A DNA stretch of 64,000 bases from Chrysopilus asiliformis (taxonomy: Eukaryota > Arthropoda > Insecta > Diptera > Rhagionidae). Under the pieces are notes generated by a model that saw only the letters and a list, made by a program, of their open reading frames with translations, made no database searches and was not told the DNA's origin. The position numbers were made by a program, and so were the translations under genes. Numbering within the stretch: position 1 is the first letter of the stretch; every line of letters starts with the position of its first letter. The stretch spans positions 17,479,388 through 17,543,387 of the forward strand of contig OZ035962.1 in NCBI GenBank assembly GCA_964034945.1, read 5' to 3'. Shown one piece after another: positions 45,430 to 57,031 of the stretch.

Positions 45430-45767
45430 AAAACTACTCCCCTCCGCTTACTCCCCCACCTCTCGGGCTACTTTTTGATGGATCTGTGTTGGGGCTGGAC
45501 CCCCGGCGAACATCTATGCCGAATTTCAGGCCAATCGGTTCAGTAGTTTCCCCACGAAAGAGTAACATAGCGCAAAAACTAAGTTTCGAAATCACTTTAC
45601 CCCCTCCCCTTACTCCCCCCACCCATCGCGCTACTTTTCCGTATGCCTATGTTGTAACCAGAACTACCACAGACACTCATGCCAAATTTCAAGTCAATCG
45701 GTTCAGCCGTTTTTGCGTGAAAGAGGAACAGACAGACAGACAGACACCAACTCATTTTTATATATTA
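45430..45767 (+). repeat. Dispersed repeat family G, copy 1
   Basis: Repeated blocks read GCCAATCGGTTCAGTAGTTT and CACTTTACCCCCTCCCCTTA, then CATGCCAAATTTCAAGTCAA, CGTTTTTGCGTGAAAGAGGA, a (CAGA)n tract and CTCATTTTTATATATTA. Collinear with 47700-48185. The layout (a run of NNAATCGGTTCAG..GAAAGAG, CAGA tract, then TTTATATATTA terminus) is common in insect dispersed repeats, possibly LINE-derived tails. A diverged relative lies at 57600-57855. Confidence 0.75.
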
Positions 45768-45937
45768 CAATAGAATCCCGATTCGTATTTCAAGGGACCA
45801 GTAAATTCAAACGAATTAGCGGGATATACGAATTATCGGGGTACGAATTATCGGGATTTTTTTCAAGGGACCAGCAAATTCATACGAATTAGCGGGATAT
45901 ACGAATTATCGGGGTACGAATTATCGGGATTCTACTG
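45768..45937. mobile_element. pogo-like mini-element, 170 bp
   Basis: Ends CAATAGAATCCCGATTCGTA and, inward from the right, CAGTAGAATCCCGATAATTC, flanked by TA (45766-45767 and 45938-45939). The interior holds two tandem copies of a block with CAAGGGACCAG(T/C)AAATTCA and TACGAATTATCGGGGTACGA. CAAGGGACCA also occurs just inside the left end of the larger pogo-like element (CCAAGGGACCAACAAATCTG at 333-352), so the two are related. It inserted at the TATATTA terminus of the family G repeat. Confidence 0.85.
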
Positions 45938-45945
45938 TAGTATGA

Positions 45946-46205
45946 TTTCGTCACCATGCAAGTCGCAGTGATAAGTGATTTTTGTCGCGGGCACATCGCC
46001 GGCACATCGGTGGGAAACACTATTCGGTGATTTGCCACGCCGCAATTACGACACAGAAACGTAAATCTGAAGCTGCCATTTCACAAAAAAAGACGCACCA
46101 TTAACAAAATTAGCTGTTTTGAACTTTATGCGAGCGTAATCTGACGGCATTGAATTATCACACAAATCTTCGGACGGTATTTTCTTTCTCCCTCGAACGC
46201 TTACA
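45946..46205 (+). repeat. Dispersed repeat family F, copy 2
   Basis: Second copy of the repeat at 3923-4190, same orientation: TTCGTCACCATGCAAGTCGC, TGTCGCGGGCACATCG, TTTCACAAAAAAAGACGCAC, TCTGACGGCATTGAAT and TTTCTTTCTCCCTCGAA. Confidence 0.75.
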
Positions 46206-46209
46206 TAGC

Positions 46210-47690
46210 TTACCGACCGAATAGAGATGAACCAATAAAAACGTGAACAGAAAGCGAAAAAGAAAAATCTAATGGAGATAAATTAATGGAAACTCTTTGT
46301 GGAGTATTATTTTACACTGGACTTTTCCTCCGATTGCATGCCGTCATTTTAGTCGCAACTAAAAATTTTCGACAATATTGAATCTAAAATTTAAACAGAT
46401 TTTAATGGGCCACAATAATTTTATTATTTACAGAATCTCTTTGCATTTTTTAATAAAACCCTGATGACAGTACTTGATAAAAAACATGTTAACAAAAATT
46501 TTACAACTCTATAATTCAAAATTTAATCAATTTGTGAACATGTTTCAGAACACAGTTTTCCATGTTAACTTTGAGGATTCAAATCTGTATTAAGTTGGAA
46601 AAATAACAAACAGAGCGGGGACACATTTTTTATGCATTCAGCATAAAAATCAGCAGTCCTGGTTTTGTAAAATAAAAAAACATGCTCCCGATAACCTCCA
46701 GATTATGCAAACGTTTTCTTTGCATTTGACCAGAAATTCTGCAGCAATGTCCCAACATGCGACAATCACGGGAACAATTGCTGCAACATCCCATCCAGAA
46801 ACCATCAGTGAACTTTCCCAGTATGATCCCGATTCAGTTTTTCTCAATCGAAAATTCATAGATGGTATATGTAACCTTTTGGTGACTCGGACATTGCATT
46901 CAGTGTCCACCGTTTTGAAGGGGAAAAAAACTCAAAATCATGGACACCACCAGCGCCATGGGGGACAATCATGCATAAACAAAAACAGAGATGTGTCCCA
47001 ACTGATCGCATAACTCTTATGTTCTTCTTGAGGAGATCCTCGCCATATGAATCTCTTGTGTTTTTCTTGTACCCAACATTGACAACGGGAACAACTTAAA
47101 AACAATGCTCCCCACTTGCAAAACGCCTGAAATGTTGAGCATCCCGATTTGCACTACTCTTGGATCATGTTATCAGTAAAGTTGTATCTTGTTTTGTAAC
47201 TCGATTATCATGCAAGTTATAAATGATCGATAGACGTCCTCATAGAAAAACAAAATTCACGATCACTAAGTTCTCATCTATAAATTAAAAAATTGATTTA
47301 AAATTGATTATGTTTATTTAATAAGACACGATGCTGTCATATAAATCACCGTTTCTCAGGCGACACGTGTGATTCACACGACTTTCTCGAGAACAATGAA
47401 ACATAAAAATATTTCTCTTTTAGAGAATAGTCTTATTATGTTAAATTTTCGGTGTCGTCGATTTAAAATCGTGAGCCATGAAATGCGCGAAAACAATACT
47501 TAAGTAGTAATTGATGTCATTTGTTTAAGCGGTTTCTGTATATTTAATTTCTTATGTCGAATATCGGTGACTTGAAAATATCTTAAAAGGAGACAGAAAG
47601 CAACGGCACTCTTGGCTTTAACTCAACCCTCATGACGTAAACCACATTAAAAAAAAATCAAAATTTTGATCATGGAAATTTTAGAAGTTC
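46210..47690. other. No supported gene
   Basis: A 102-codon plus frame at 46705-47013 overlaps an 86-codon minus frame at 46650-46910. Similar GGGGACACAT and ATGTGTCCC motifs at 46617 and 46989 hint at inverted ends of a degraded element about 380 bp long, but the match is too short to claim. Confidence 0.35.
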
Positions 47691-47699
47691 TTTCATATT

Positions 47700-48185
47700 T
47701 AAAACGAGCTTGCATACCCGTCGTTGCCGGGTTAAGTTTTTTCAATTTTTTTTATGGTCTATGTTGGAGTTAAACTTCAGGCCAATCGGCTCGGTAGTTT
47801 CCCTGCGAAAGGGTAATATAGAGGAAGAGCTAAGTTTCGAGATCACTTTACCCACTCCCCTTACTCCACCACCTCTCAGGCTACTTTTTAATGAGTCTAT
47901 GTCATCTATGCTAAATTTCAGGCCAATCGAACATCTATGCCAAATTTCAGGCCAATCGGTTCAGTAGTTTCCGCGCGAAAGAGTAGCGCAAAAACTAAAT
48001 TTCGAAATCACTTTACCCCCTCCCCTTACTCCCCCCACCCCACGCGCTGCTTTTCCGTATGCCTATGTTGGAACCAGAACTACCACAGACACTCATGCCA
48101 AATTTGAACTCAATCGGTCCAGCAGTTTTTGCGTGAAAGAGGAACAGACATACAGACAGACCCCAACTCATTTTTATATATTATG
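47700..48185 (+). repeat. Dispersed repeat family G, copy 2
   Basis: Begins with a hairpin-like CATACCCGTCGTTGCCGGGT, then repeats of CAGGCCAATCG(G) (three times), CACTTTACCCCCTCCCCTTA, CATGCCAAATTTGAACTCAA and TGCGTGAAAGAGGAACAGAC, ending CTCATTTTTATATATTA. The extra GCCAATCG block makes it longer than copy 1. Confidence 0.75.
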
Positions 48186-48376
48186 TAGTATGATGATAAT
48201 ATAATTCACATTTATATAGAAAAAATTTCAAATTGAATTTTGAGGTGTGGAAAGTTATTCTTAAGATTTTTGCCCACCAGCTATAAATTTATTCTTGAGC
48301 TGACGCATAAAAGAATCATACAGTCTTATTTTAAAGTTTTTTTTTTATTTTTAAAAGGTTAGATGTAATCTTTTCA

Positions 48377-48780
48377 ATTTCCTCTGGTATAGAGGGAAAG
48401 TATTGTATTCATGACGGAGACCAACTCGAGAACGGGAGCAAAAAAGAAACTTTCTGATCGGTATGAAATCCATTTCAGGGAAAATTATGAGGATGTCCGT
48501 GCATCTGTCTGTGTATCTGTCGATCTGTCGGTATGTCTGTCAGGCTGTCTGTCGTTCTGTCTGTCGGTCTGTCTGTCGGTCTGTATGTCGGTCTATTTGT
48601 GTGTCCGTTTTACTTATTTTAAATAACTCAAGAACGCGTTAAGCTAGCGACTTAAAATTTTTTGTCAATCAATTTAACGAAAATCGTGGTTTTCTGCCAA
48701 TTTTTATAAAAGTGGCATTAGCTATAACGGGTACCTCAAATACCATTTTTTTTAAACACTAAAACCACTAGACCGATTGG
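48377..48780 (+). repeat. Dispersed repeat family A, copy 2, with expanded CTGT tract
   Basis: TTTCCTCTGGTATAGAGGGA, AAGTATTGTATTC, AACTTTCTGATCGGTATGAA and GGATGTCCGTGCATCTGTCT start an irregular CTGT/CGGT tract running to about 48610, followed by AACTCAAGAACGCGTTAAGC and TAGCTATAACGGGTACCT. The 71-codon frame ending in cysteine and serine repeats is a translation of the tract. Confidence 0.85.
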
Positions 48781-48789
48781 GCTGAACTG

Positions 48790-50830
48790 TTTTATGTAAT
48801 GTCTTCCAAGAAAAGAAGCCCAAAAATAATTAGTAAAAGAAGTGTTGCTCGTGCAATTCTCGAAAGTTGTATAAGTTGTATAACATGTTGAATACTTTTT
48901 TAAATAATTTTTACGATTGCATTTATTAACAAATGCCGACCGGAGTTACATTAGTTTTCACTTGAGCATAATTTTTTGACGACTTTTCGTGACTCTGGTT
49001 GAGTCATAAGAATTTTTTGAATGATTCTTTATTGTAGTCGTGGTGTTTTCAATAACGTAAAAAAAATCTTAACGTTTTTCCATTCAATTGTCCAAATCTA
49101 ACAAAATTTTAATTCAATTGAATCTTAATCCGGTACAACGTGATTGGTGACAAACGTGTTGATCAGTATTTAACAATTGACAATAGATACAAGCAGAATA
49201 GATTCTGTGGCTCCTACACTCAAACTATTTAAAATCTAAACCCCAAATGTACGATCACTAACGATCAAGAAAACCATCCGACGATCGTAGTAAAGTAGTC
49301 ACTGTTGAAATCATCCAATGTCGCTTAAATCTCATTCCATTCATTACGTTTATTTAATTTTTTTTTATTCTTCAGGTACACGGATTTAAGCCTTTGAATT
49401 TGTCCAGGTATGGAGACTTGCTAGGGTAGCACTTTGTAAAATGCCGATAGACGATGTCAAATGATTTATTTCGTCAACGTGTGGATCGATCTCGCCAGTC
49501 AAATGAAAGATCGATTTATTGTGTATTAAAAGGTATCAAACGATAGATACAGCGAATCATTAGGTAGGTTGAAAATAGTCGAACAACCAAGGTTCACTTG
49601 TTTGATTAATCTGGAACAAAAAGTTAGGTATCAGAGGTAGCTCTTTACCTTAAATGTGTCTGTCTACAAGCCGGTTAAGTGGGATCTATTCTTATCTGAT
49701 TAAGGATCTCATCTTAGTAAAAATTTAGTGAAGAAAAAAAATACGAAAAAACCACAAAAGATCTTTTTGAAGATGATTTTCAGCTTAGTCAGATGAAGAT
49801 CACTTTGATGTGTTGTTTTTCGAAATATTATACAGGTACTTTATTTTGTGAGGTGTTTTTTCCTTTTTGTTAGAATATGAGGAACTTAAATTTGTCAACC
49901 GACCACAGGTAAACGAGGGTTTTTCGACTAAGACTTTTCTTAAAGCTAAGCTTGTAATCGATATGCCGTGGCTAATGGATTTGGGTCATCAGAAAATAGA
50001 GAAAAACGATTTTTTTAAAAATAATATGATCGAAAGGAGCAGACTTTGACCGATGGACTTGTTTCCAATTGTTGACAGGAAGGATTAAGAAAGTTTTGAC
50101 AGTTTACGTAGCCGAATTAATGGTCATATCAAAATTATTAATTGCTGTTTGAAAGATCTCTTCATTAAAACTTCTTCTTCGAGGATTTCTGTTTATTTTT
50201 TGCTGAAAAATATTGAAAAGTGCATTTATATCAGAATCGCAAGTGATTTTTCATCAAAGTTGTGTAATTACTATAAAAAACTTATTTTTTTAATACTTCG
50301 AAATAAATCGAAAAGTGCGAAACAAGTAAAAACTGTCGCGAGCTCCCACTTCCAACTATTTTCCAAAATAAGCGCATTTTCCCTTCCATTTTGAGATATA
50401 TTTTCCTTTTTTGCTTCAAAACACATCAGAACTTGCGCCGCAGACCACACTTTTGGAGATAAATATATGTCAATACCAAAATATTGATAATAAAGTGCCC
50501 CGCAGGATTTTTTTCGCATGCGAAACAACTAATACGGGACAAAAATTTCGATTTCGAGACGCCGGAACAACATGCCTAAATCCGGAACAGTTTCGGCGAA
50601 TCTGGGACATATGGTCACCCTACTTATAATTTGACTCGAAAACCACTGAACCAATTCGTATGAAGTTTTAGGAACAGCTTTTTAGCATCAAGAAACAGAT
50701 TTTAAGATATGCAACTTTCTTATCATCTCTTCTTTGCTATTTTAATATCTTGTAACCCCTGAACCACCGCTGCCAGAATGTGTAAATCCTAAACTGCCGC
50801 AACCAGAAATGCATGGTCAAAATATTTAAA
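48790..50830. other. AT-rich DNA, no gene recognised
   Basis: No inverted-end element, LINE or convincing frame was found. Confidence 0.45.
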
Positions 50831-50838
50831 TTATTTTT

Positions 50839-51303
50839 TTACCAAGTTTGATGGAACCACGAAACGATGCCCTCAAATCGCTCGTGCAGAATGTCCATAG
50901 TGGCAATCGCTGTGTGGCATGTAGCGCCGTCTTGTTGGAACCACATGTTGTCGGTATCCATTTTATCCAGTTTAGGCCACAAGAAGTTACTTATCATTGA
51001 TCTGTAGCACTCACCGTTCACGGTTATGGCAATGCGAGTTTCGTTTTGGAAGAACTACAGAGCGATGATTCCGCCAGACCAAAATCCGCACCAAACAGTG
51101 AGTTTCTCGGGATGCATTTGGTGCTGGTGTATCTCGTGTGGATTGGTATCGCCCCAAATTCGACAATTTTGCTTGTTCACATATCGATTCATCCTAAAAT
51201 GAGCCTCGTCGCTAAAGAGGATTTTATTAGCGAAATTTGGTTCAACTTTATTTAAAACAAATTTGATGATTTGCATACTTTGTTCAACGCTATAACCTTC
51301 CAT
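50839..51303 (-). pseudogene. mariner-like transposase with internal deletion and premature stop
   Basis: Begins MEGYSVEQSMQIIKF, the usual opening of this group, then jumps to VEPNFANKILFSDEAHF (first catalytic Asp in FSDEAHF), skipping most of the DNA-binding domain and linker. It continues VNKQNCRIWG, HPEKLTVWCGFWSGGII, then an in-frame TAG at about 51052-51054 where the family has Tyr (GPY), then TRIAITVNGECYRSMI and MWFQQDGATCHTA (second catalytic Asp). The frame leaves the family after RFEGIVS, so the third Asp and the C-terminus are missing. Non-functional. Confidence 0.85.
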
Positions 51304-51420
51304 CGGGATTTGCCACACACTACTGAACAATTTACAACAAATTTGACAGATGTTGCTTTAACAACATGGCCGCTATAACCTAACAAACTTCGAATAAAGA
51401 TGAAAGACCCTTTATTTGAC
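50840..51420 (-). mobile_element. Second mariner-like element, internally deleted and truncated
   Basis: Read on the minus strand: a probable 5' end AGGGTCTTTCATCTTTATTC (near 51413), a leader, a transposase start (MEGYSVEQ, ATG at 51303), then an abrupt join to the catalytic region. The 3' end stops after the second catalytic motif, and the matching right terminus was not found. It differs in sequence from the element at 35743-36500, so two mariner lineages are represented. Confidence 0.75.
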
Positions 51421-51429
51421 TAAATTATT

Positions 51430-53735
51430 TTATTTGTATATTTCTTGTTATAACGCATAATATTGGACTGAAATCTACAAAAAATAGAAGAGGACAAATT
51501 TGATCCCTTCAGATTTCTAATGGTGTGAAAAATTTCAGACTACCTAGTGTTAATGCAACCTGTTGTGAATTTTAGACCACGAAGTGAATAGCGGCGGAAT
51601 TTCTTATAGGCACAAAACTTTTCCCAATTAAGTTCTAACCTCAAATATTCACATTTTTTTCTCAATTTTTCATTATTTTTCTAGACCAAATTTAATTTTG
51701 ATATTTTCAGAAAAACTGTCAGATAGTCTTCAGTTTTTCTATTCATAAAGATTTGTTAAACAAACATGGCGAACGAGTGTAGAAAATTTTTCTTGGTCGG
51801 AATTAAAATATATCCCCAAACAATAGAAGTGGGTGGTGCCGGGAATTGTACATGTATAACGAAATTCGGTGTTCTTCATTTGTTATTCATAAAAAATAAC
51901 GAATTTATAACGACTGCCAAAATAATTACGGAAAGAAAATTTTAAGGGTGTTTTGATGTGATTTTTGCTGGCCCCACAAAAAAATACTACATAACTGCAA
52001 AACCTGTAAGTCATTACAAGAAAATAAACTAACAAACTCCTACTATTCCTCTCTTACCGTCATAATAACTAAAAGTTTTACATGAAGAAAATGCCTTGAA
52101 TTGGTATCCACCTAAATATGGTGGATATGCCCTTATCTTCACAGGTAAAAAAAAACTAAAAACCAACCAGAGTCGATTGCATGGATTTAATTAACCGTGT
52201 CGGTCGTATGCTTACCTGGAATAAATTCTCTAGGTCGGTCACTATACTGTCATACTATAATATGTTCCTCTATTCGCATAGGCACTTTAATGTTTATTTT
52301 GAATTTTTATGCTGCGGCATACTGTTGTGAATATTTGAAGGTATGGTACGAAAACATCGGTTGAGAATGAGGATCAAATTCGAGGGTGGAAAGGCGGGGG
52401 CGTGTATTATTATTCAGTCATCCAAAAACAGTCCACAACTCCATTATGAAATTTGAGATGGCCGGGTGAGGTTAAACATGTCACTGAGGATATTTTTCAT
52501 GTTTCCACAAATGGCGGATTGACATGAGTTTTTCATGTCGTGCAGGGCTTTTCTTTTTTAAGTATTTTTTCTCATTTTTTAATAATCATTTTTTTTCATT
52601 TTCCTAAAAAAAAGTGCGTTAACCAGCAACAGAATAAGAAGAAGGAGGAGGTGAATATGAACAACATTGGTTTCTTCTATAAAAGGGCTTGCCTTTGAAA
52701 TGTTCATTTTTTATATTTTTGTGGTTCATTTCTATGCTCGTCAGTTTTGTCATTTTTTTTTCATTCTTATGATAATCATCCAAACAGAAAGTTATTTAAT
52801 ATGACCGCATGTTGCTTAATAGATTGTGCATGTTAGGGCATAAACCAAGGAAAAAGGATCGGCCACTCTAACAATAATACAGAAAGAATTATTTTACGTA
52901 AATATTTTACAACATGGAGAAAAAAAAAATGAAATCCTTTTTTTATAAAATATGAAACCGAAAAAATTTTACGATCACCTTCATGGCTATAACCATAAAT
53001 CCAAATTTTCTGACGTCCTATGAAAAATGGAAGATTTGAATATGAAAGAAAATTGAAAAATTATACGCGAAACGACTCTATCACGAGTGTATCATAAATG
53101 ATGCAAAACGGAAAATTGTTGGTATATCATCGCATAAATAATAACAAAGATTCATCTTTACTATGTGCTCCGAACTTCCTATGGAGTTGATCCATTCGAA
53201 TTTGACCATACGTTCTTGAAGGATTGAAGGATTGGAATTCGTAATGCCAAACAGCATCTGAGTGTGTAGCCTTCAATTATTCACGTATCGAGGCATCGCA
53301 CAAATATTTGCCGTGTATGTGCTCCGATGTAACCGCCAAGAAGGCTGGCTACCTTTATGTTAAACAACAATAAAAATTATGGTAGCAAAAGGTAATAATA
53401 ATAGTATGACTCCCCCTACGATTAGCATTCAGTGTGCGGACTACCATTTCGTTTAGATGTCTGTTTCTGCTCCTGACTCCATGGGACTTAGTATACATTC
53501 TGGTGTTTTTCTTCTATTTCTGTTCTCATAGGTGAACTTGGTTAAGATCTAGTGGTTCCGTAGGGCAAAAGTCCAAACAAAGGACCTAAATGTTTTTCTT
53601 TAAACATCAAATTTAAATTCTGGAAATTTGCTTGCAATTCTACGTATTTCTTACTATCGTGCACTATTAATATCTTAAAACTTGGAATTGCATAGATAAT
53701 TTGAATCCCGAATTTTTACAAATTTTAATTCGTGT
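51430..53735. other. AT-rich DNA, no gene recognised
   Basis: A TATA-like CTATAAAAGGG lies near 52678. No supported frame or element. Confidence 0.45.
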
Positions 53736-53738
53736 TTG

Positions 53739-54270
53739 TACTTTCCTCTGCTATAGAGAGAAAGTATTGTATTGATGGCAGAGATCTACCCGAGTACGGG
53801 GGCCGATAGAAACTTTCTGATCAGTACGAAATCCATTTCTGGTAAAAAGTTGAGGATGTCCGTACATCTGTCTGTCTATCTGTCGATGTCTGTCGGTCTG
53901 TCTGTCGGTCTGTCTGTCGGTCTTTCGGTCTGTCGGTCTGTCTGTCGGTCTGTCGGTCTGTCGGTATGTCTATCGGTCTGTCTGTCGGTTTTTCCATATT
54001 TTAAATAACTCAAGAACGCGTTTTTTGTGAATGAGTTTTACGCAGTTTTCTGTCAACTTTCGGAAAAGTAAAGTTAGCTATAACGGGTACCTTTCACACA
54101 ATTCTTTTTAAAAATTCAATTTTTTGAAAATGTGTCGGAGATTATGCCCTATTGAGGAAAAATCCATATAACGAAATTCAAAGGAAATGAAATTTTCTAT
54201 ACGTTTTCCTTTCAATATTTTTACATATCTCTAACGGTTTTTGAGATTTTTGAGGAATTTTTATTGATTT
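53739..54270 (+). repeat. Dispersed repeat family A, copy 3, with expanded CTGT tract
   Basis: Same order as the copies at 13177 and 48377: CTTTCCTCTGCTATAGAGAG, AAAGTATTGTATTGATG, AACTTTCTGATCAGTACGAA, AGGATGTCCGTACATCTGTC, a CTGTCGGT tract to about 53990, AACTCAAGAACGCGTTTT, TAGCTATAACGGGTACCT and the T-rich tail. Confidence 0.85.
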
Positions 54271-54354
54271 TTGATCCCGATCAGAAGGAAGAGGGTTTGT
54301 TCCAATTTTTGTTTTTGTTTATGATTTTTTCAAATGGTTTTATTTGTTTTATAT

Positions 54355-54545
54355 TTTCAAAACCACAGGCAGAACAGTTAGATTGCACCACAGGCAGAAA
54401 AATTGCACCACAGGCAGAACTCTTAGAAACGAACATCGCACTATTGAAAGTTATTTAATAAAATGCGCCGCAGGTAAATTCTTTTAAGAAAAAAGCTCTA
54501 GGGGCAGTAATCTCTGAGGAAACTGCGCAACAGGCCAAAATTTTA
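54355..54545 (+). repeat. Family E block, repeated CACAGGCAGAA and GCGCC(G)CAGG motifs
   Basis: CCACAGGCAGAA occurs three times, then AATGCGCCGCAGGTAAAT and CTGCGCAACAGGCCAAAA. The spacing of the motifs and the AGAAACGAACATCGCACTAT stretch match 10485-10575. Confidence 0.65.
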
Positions 54546-54591
54546 GAGTTTCGATTTCAATTTGTTTAGTGATTACGACATTGCAACATTA

Positions 54592-55204
54592 AGGTACGTT
54601 TTCGTTGGGCGCTGTTGACGGCGGCCGTCGACGGCGGTTGTCGACGGCAGCTGTTGGACGGCGCCGTTAACTGTTTTGGTTGCAGCCGTTGAACAGTTGT
54701 TTAAAGTCAAATCTAAGTGCGCAAGTAAATTTAAAATAAAAATGGATTTGGTGAAAATTCTTTTAACTGAAGCGGAGGAAGAAGAGGAATTTCTTAGATT
54801 AATACTATTAAATAAAAGGCAGCCTATAAACAGTATTTTTGAATCTCGCGAAGAAGAAAAATGCTTTAATCTGCTAATAAATGGCCTATTAAACAATTCT
54901 GATGAAAAAGTTACTATTCTTTTGCAGAAATAAAGAATATATTCACTCACAATATACGAATTATCTTAAATGTGGAAATTTCACTTGTGAAAAAATCGAA
55001 TGGACAGCTTCGATAACGCCGCTAGACTGGTTTAAAAGCAGTCGAACGGCAACAGCTAGCTGTCAACAGCCGCCGACGAGCTGTCGGACAGCGTGAACTA
55101 AACCGCCAACATGGTTTTGCCACAAGAGCAGTCATTTTCAACGGCGGCTCTCAACAGCTAGCTGTCAGCGGCCGCCGTCGGTAGCTGCCAACGAAACCGT
55201 ACCT
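54592..55204 (+). mobile_element. PIF/Harbinger-type non-autonomous element
   Basis: Inverted ends AGGTACGTTTTCGTTGG and, inward from the right, AGGTACGGTTTCGTTGG, with a TTA duplication (54589-54591 and 55205-55207). Subterminal regions are GC-rich with many GACGGCGG, GTCGACGGC and CAACAGC motifs in opposing orientation, in sharp contrast to the AT-rich centre. The centre holds an N-terminal transposase fragment on the same strand. TTA duplication plus a HARBI1-like fragment support PIF/Harbinger. Confidence 0.88.
54742..54933 (+). CDS. HARBI1-like transposase, N-terminal 63 residues only
   Basis: Starts MDLVKILLTEAEEEEEF and ends ...LLNNSDEKVTILLQK with a TAA. Residues 28-55 (PINSIFESREEEKCFNLL, then LLNNSDEK) follow the N-terminal pattern of HARBI1-type PIF/Harbinger transposases, (H/Q)PIN...R...G.F..L...L..DE..F, just before the FRM.....F motif. 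The helix-turn-helix and DDE catalytic domain are missing, so it cannot transpose. The frame itself is undisturbed: no stops or frameshifts over 63 codons. Start chosen because this ATG opens the region of family resemblance. Confidence 0.6.
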   Translation: MDLVKILLTEAEEEEEFLRLILLNKRQPINSIFESREEEKCFNLLINGLLNNSDEKVTILLQK

Positions 55205-55209
55205 TTAGA

Positions 55210-57030
55210 TGCATAATTTCGCGAAAAAGTTTAGTTTCCGTGACCGCAAGCCTAAATCCGCGACGCATCACCACGTCTGAGGTTTGTAGTCTTTTTAACA
55301 AAAATAAAATTTTAAAAAATTCTGGCTTGCAGAAATCTTAAAAAAACTATATTGTCAATTTTCACGGTACAGGAAAACTCCTCAAAAAACCGTTTTCCTG
55401 CCCACCCACTTTCTTTTTTTTTCTTTTAGATGCCAAATTTAATTATAATACACAAAAAAGTGGCAACGGTAACGGATATTATAGGTAAATACCGTTATTT
55501 TTCAAAAAAAAAAATCAGTGATTTTAAAAATTCGTAGCTTGCAACAAAATTTCCCCAGCAAAGCGAAAAAAGGTATTAGAAAAATAATTCGATATAAAAC
55601 TTTCCACAGTTAAGGTAAATTCCGAAAAATTCGGGGAAAAACTGTTTTCCTATTGAATTTTTTTTCTAAGAAAAATTCCAGATCGTAAATTTAATTGTCT
55701 ATCACTCATCCGAAGACACTAAAGTAACACCTCTAAAGATTTTGGGGCTATAAACTAACCTATGGACATGAGTTTATTGATTTTCCCAGAAAAAAAAGAT
55801 TCGCCAAAACTTTCAAAAAAAAAATTGTGGGCAAACCGTCCGACTTGTCACTTTTTTGTCTTTAGCTGAGTGATAGACAATTAAGTTTTTCCATCTAAAG
55901 AAAAAAATCCAGAAAATAGCTGAATAAGAAAACTGTGTTTTCTCGTATTTTCCAAAAATTCTCAAAATGTTTTTCGAAATAGACAGTTTTAAGGTTCTTC
56001 CTTAAAAGATGGGATTCAATAGAGCAATACTATTGCAAAATGCACGACCTGCAAAAGAGTGAAAACTCAGTCAATTTTATGGCAGGTATTGGAGCGGTTT
56101 CCATGTCGGTTGGACATGAAAATTTGCATTTCTGGAAAATTATTATGAGACCATTGTTCAAAGCTGCCTGTGGGCATGAGGAAAATGAGCACCGTTGAAT
56201 ATCCGCGTGTTTTTTTTTTGTTTTCCCAGTTGCAGTATATTTGCTTAACCAACCCAAGGGATATAGACCTACCTGTGTATATAAATAGTTACAGAGTTAC
56301 AATACTATTTGAGGTCGATTGTACAGGAAAAGGAAAATCGTTGATTTCGACATCAGAGAATACCACGAAGGTGCGTAAAAGATTAATGATTTCGCTTTGA
56401 AAGTGGTCTGGACGATAATTCAAAAAGGATGGAAAAAGAGTTAAATATACAAAAACCTTTTAGCAATATGAGTGCACGGAATTGTGGGGCTGGGGAGGCT
56501 TTTGAGAAGATGAGAGAAGTTCCAATTTAAGCAAGTTGTTCACGATGCGTTTTAAAATCGTGGGTGGCCCACTCCTTTTCAACTATTTAACGAACGTAAC
56601 ATAACATTTTGCTGGATTTAACAATAGTAGGATGTTTTTGTGCTGTTTCCATGGCAAAATGTACAGTTCAACAGAGATTCAATATACATTCATATTGAAA
56701 AATATCTGGAGGCACACAAAAATGATATCGAAAATCACAATGGACTCATTGCTGGAGTCTTTGGAATTTGATTGAATGCCATAAATGGCGAATTATTCCC
56801 ATTATAATGCAATTATATTATTAAAAATTATTTTGTAATGTTCACAACTGATGTGTGTGTCTTGTTCGAGTTATTTAAATAAATTGGTTAGCCGTATTGA
56901 TGAATAAAGGACGTTTTTCTTTTGAGAACAGTTAAAGAGATGATATTCTAGATCCATGTGAGTGAACAGACAAGAAAATATTAACGATAAAAAATATCAG
57001 TTGTGATCAACATAAAATTTTCCTCTGCAA
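55210..57030. other. No gene; one short inverted repeat
   Basis: AATTTAATTGTCTATCACTC at about 55687-55706 pairs with GAGTGATAGACAATTAAGTT at about 55869-55888, marking a probable MITE of about 200 bp. The rest is AT-rich and unassigned. Confidence 0.5.
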
Positions 57031-57031
57031 T

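Noticed and set aside
46617..46997. Possible element with GGGGACACAT and ATGTGTCCC ends
   Set aside because: Matching arms are about nine bases and imperfect; too weak to claim.
48411..48626. 71-codon serine- and cysteine-rich frame
   Set aside because: Translation of the CTGT tract of family A; the equivalent frame at 53772-54008 has the same origin.
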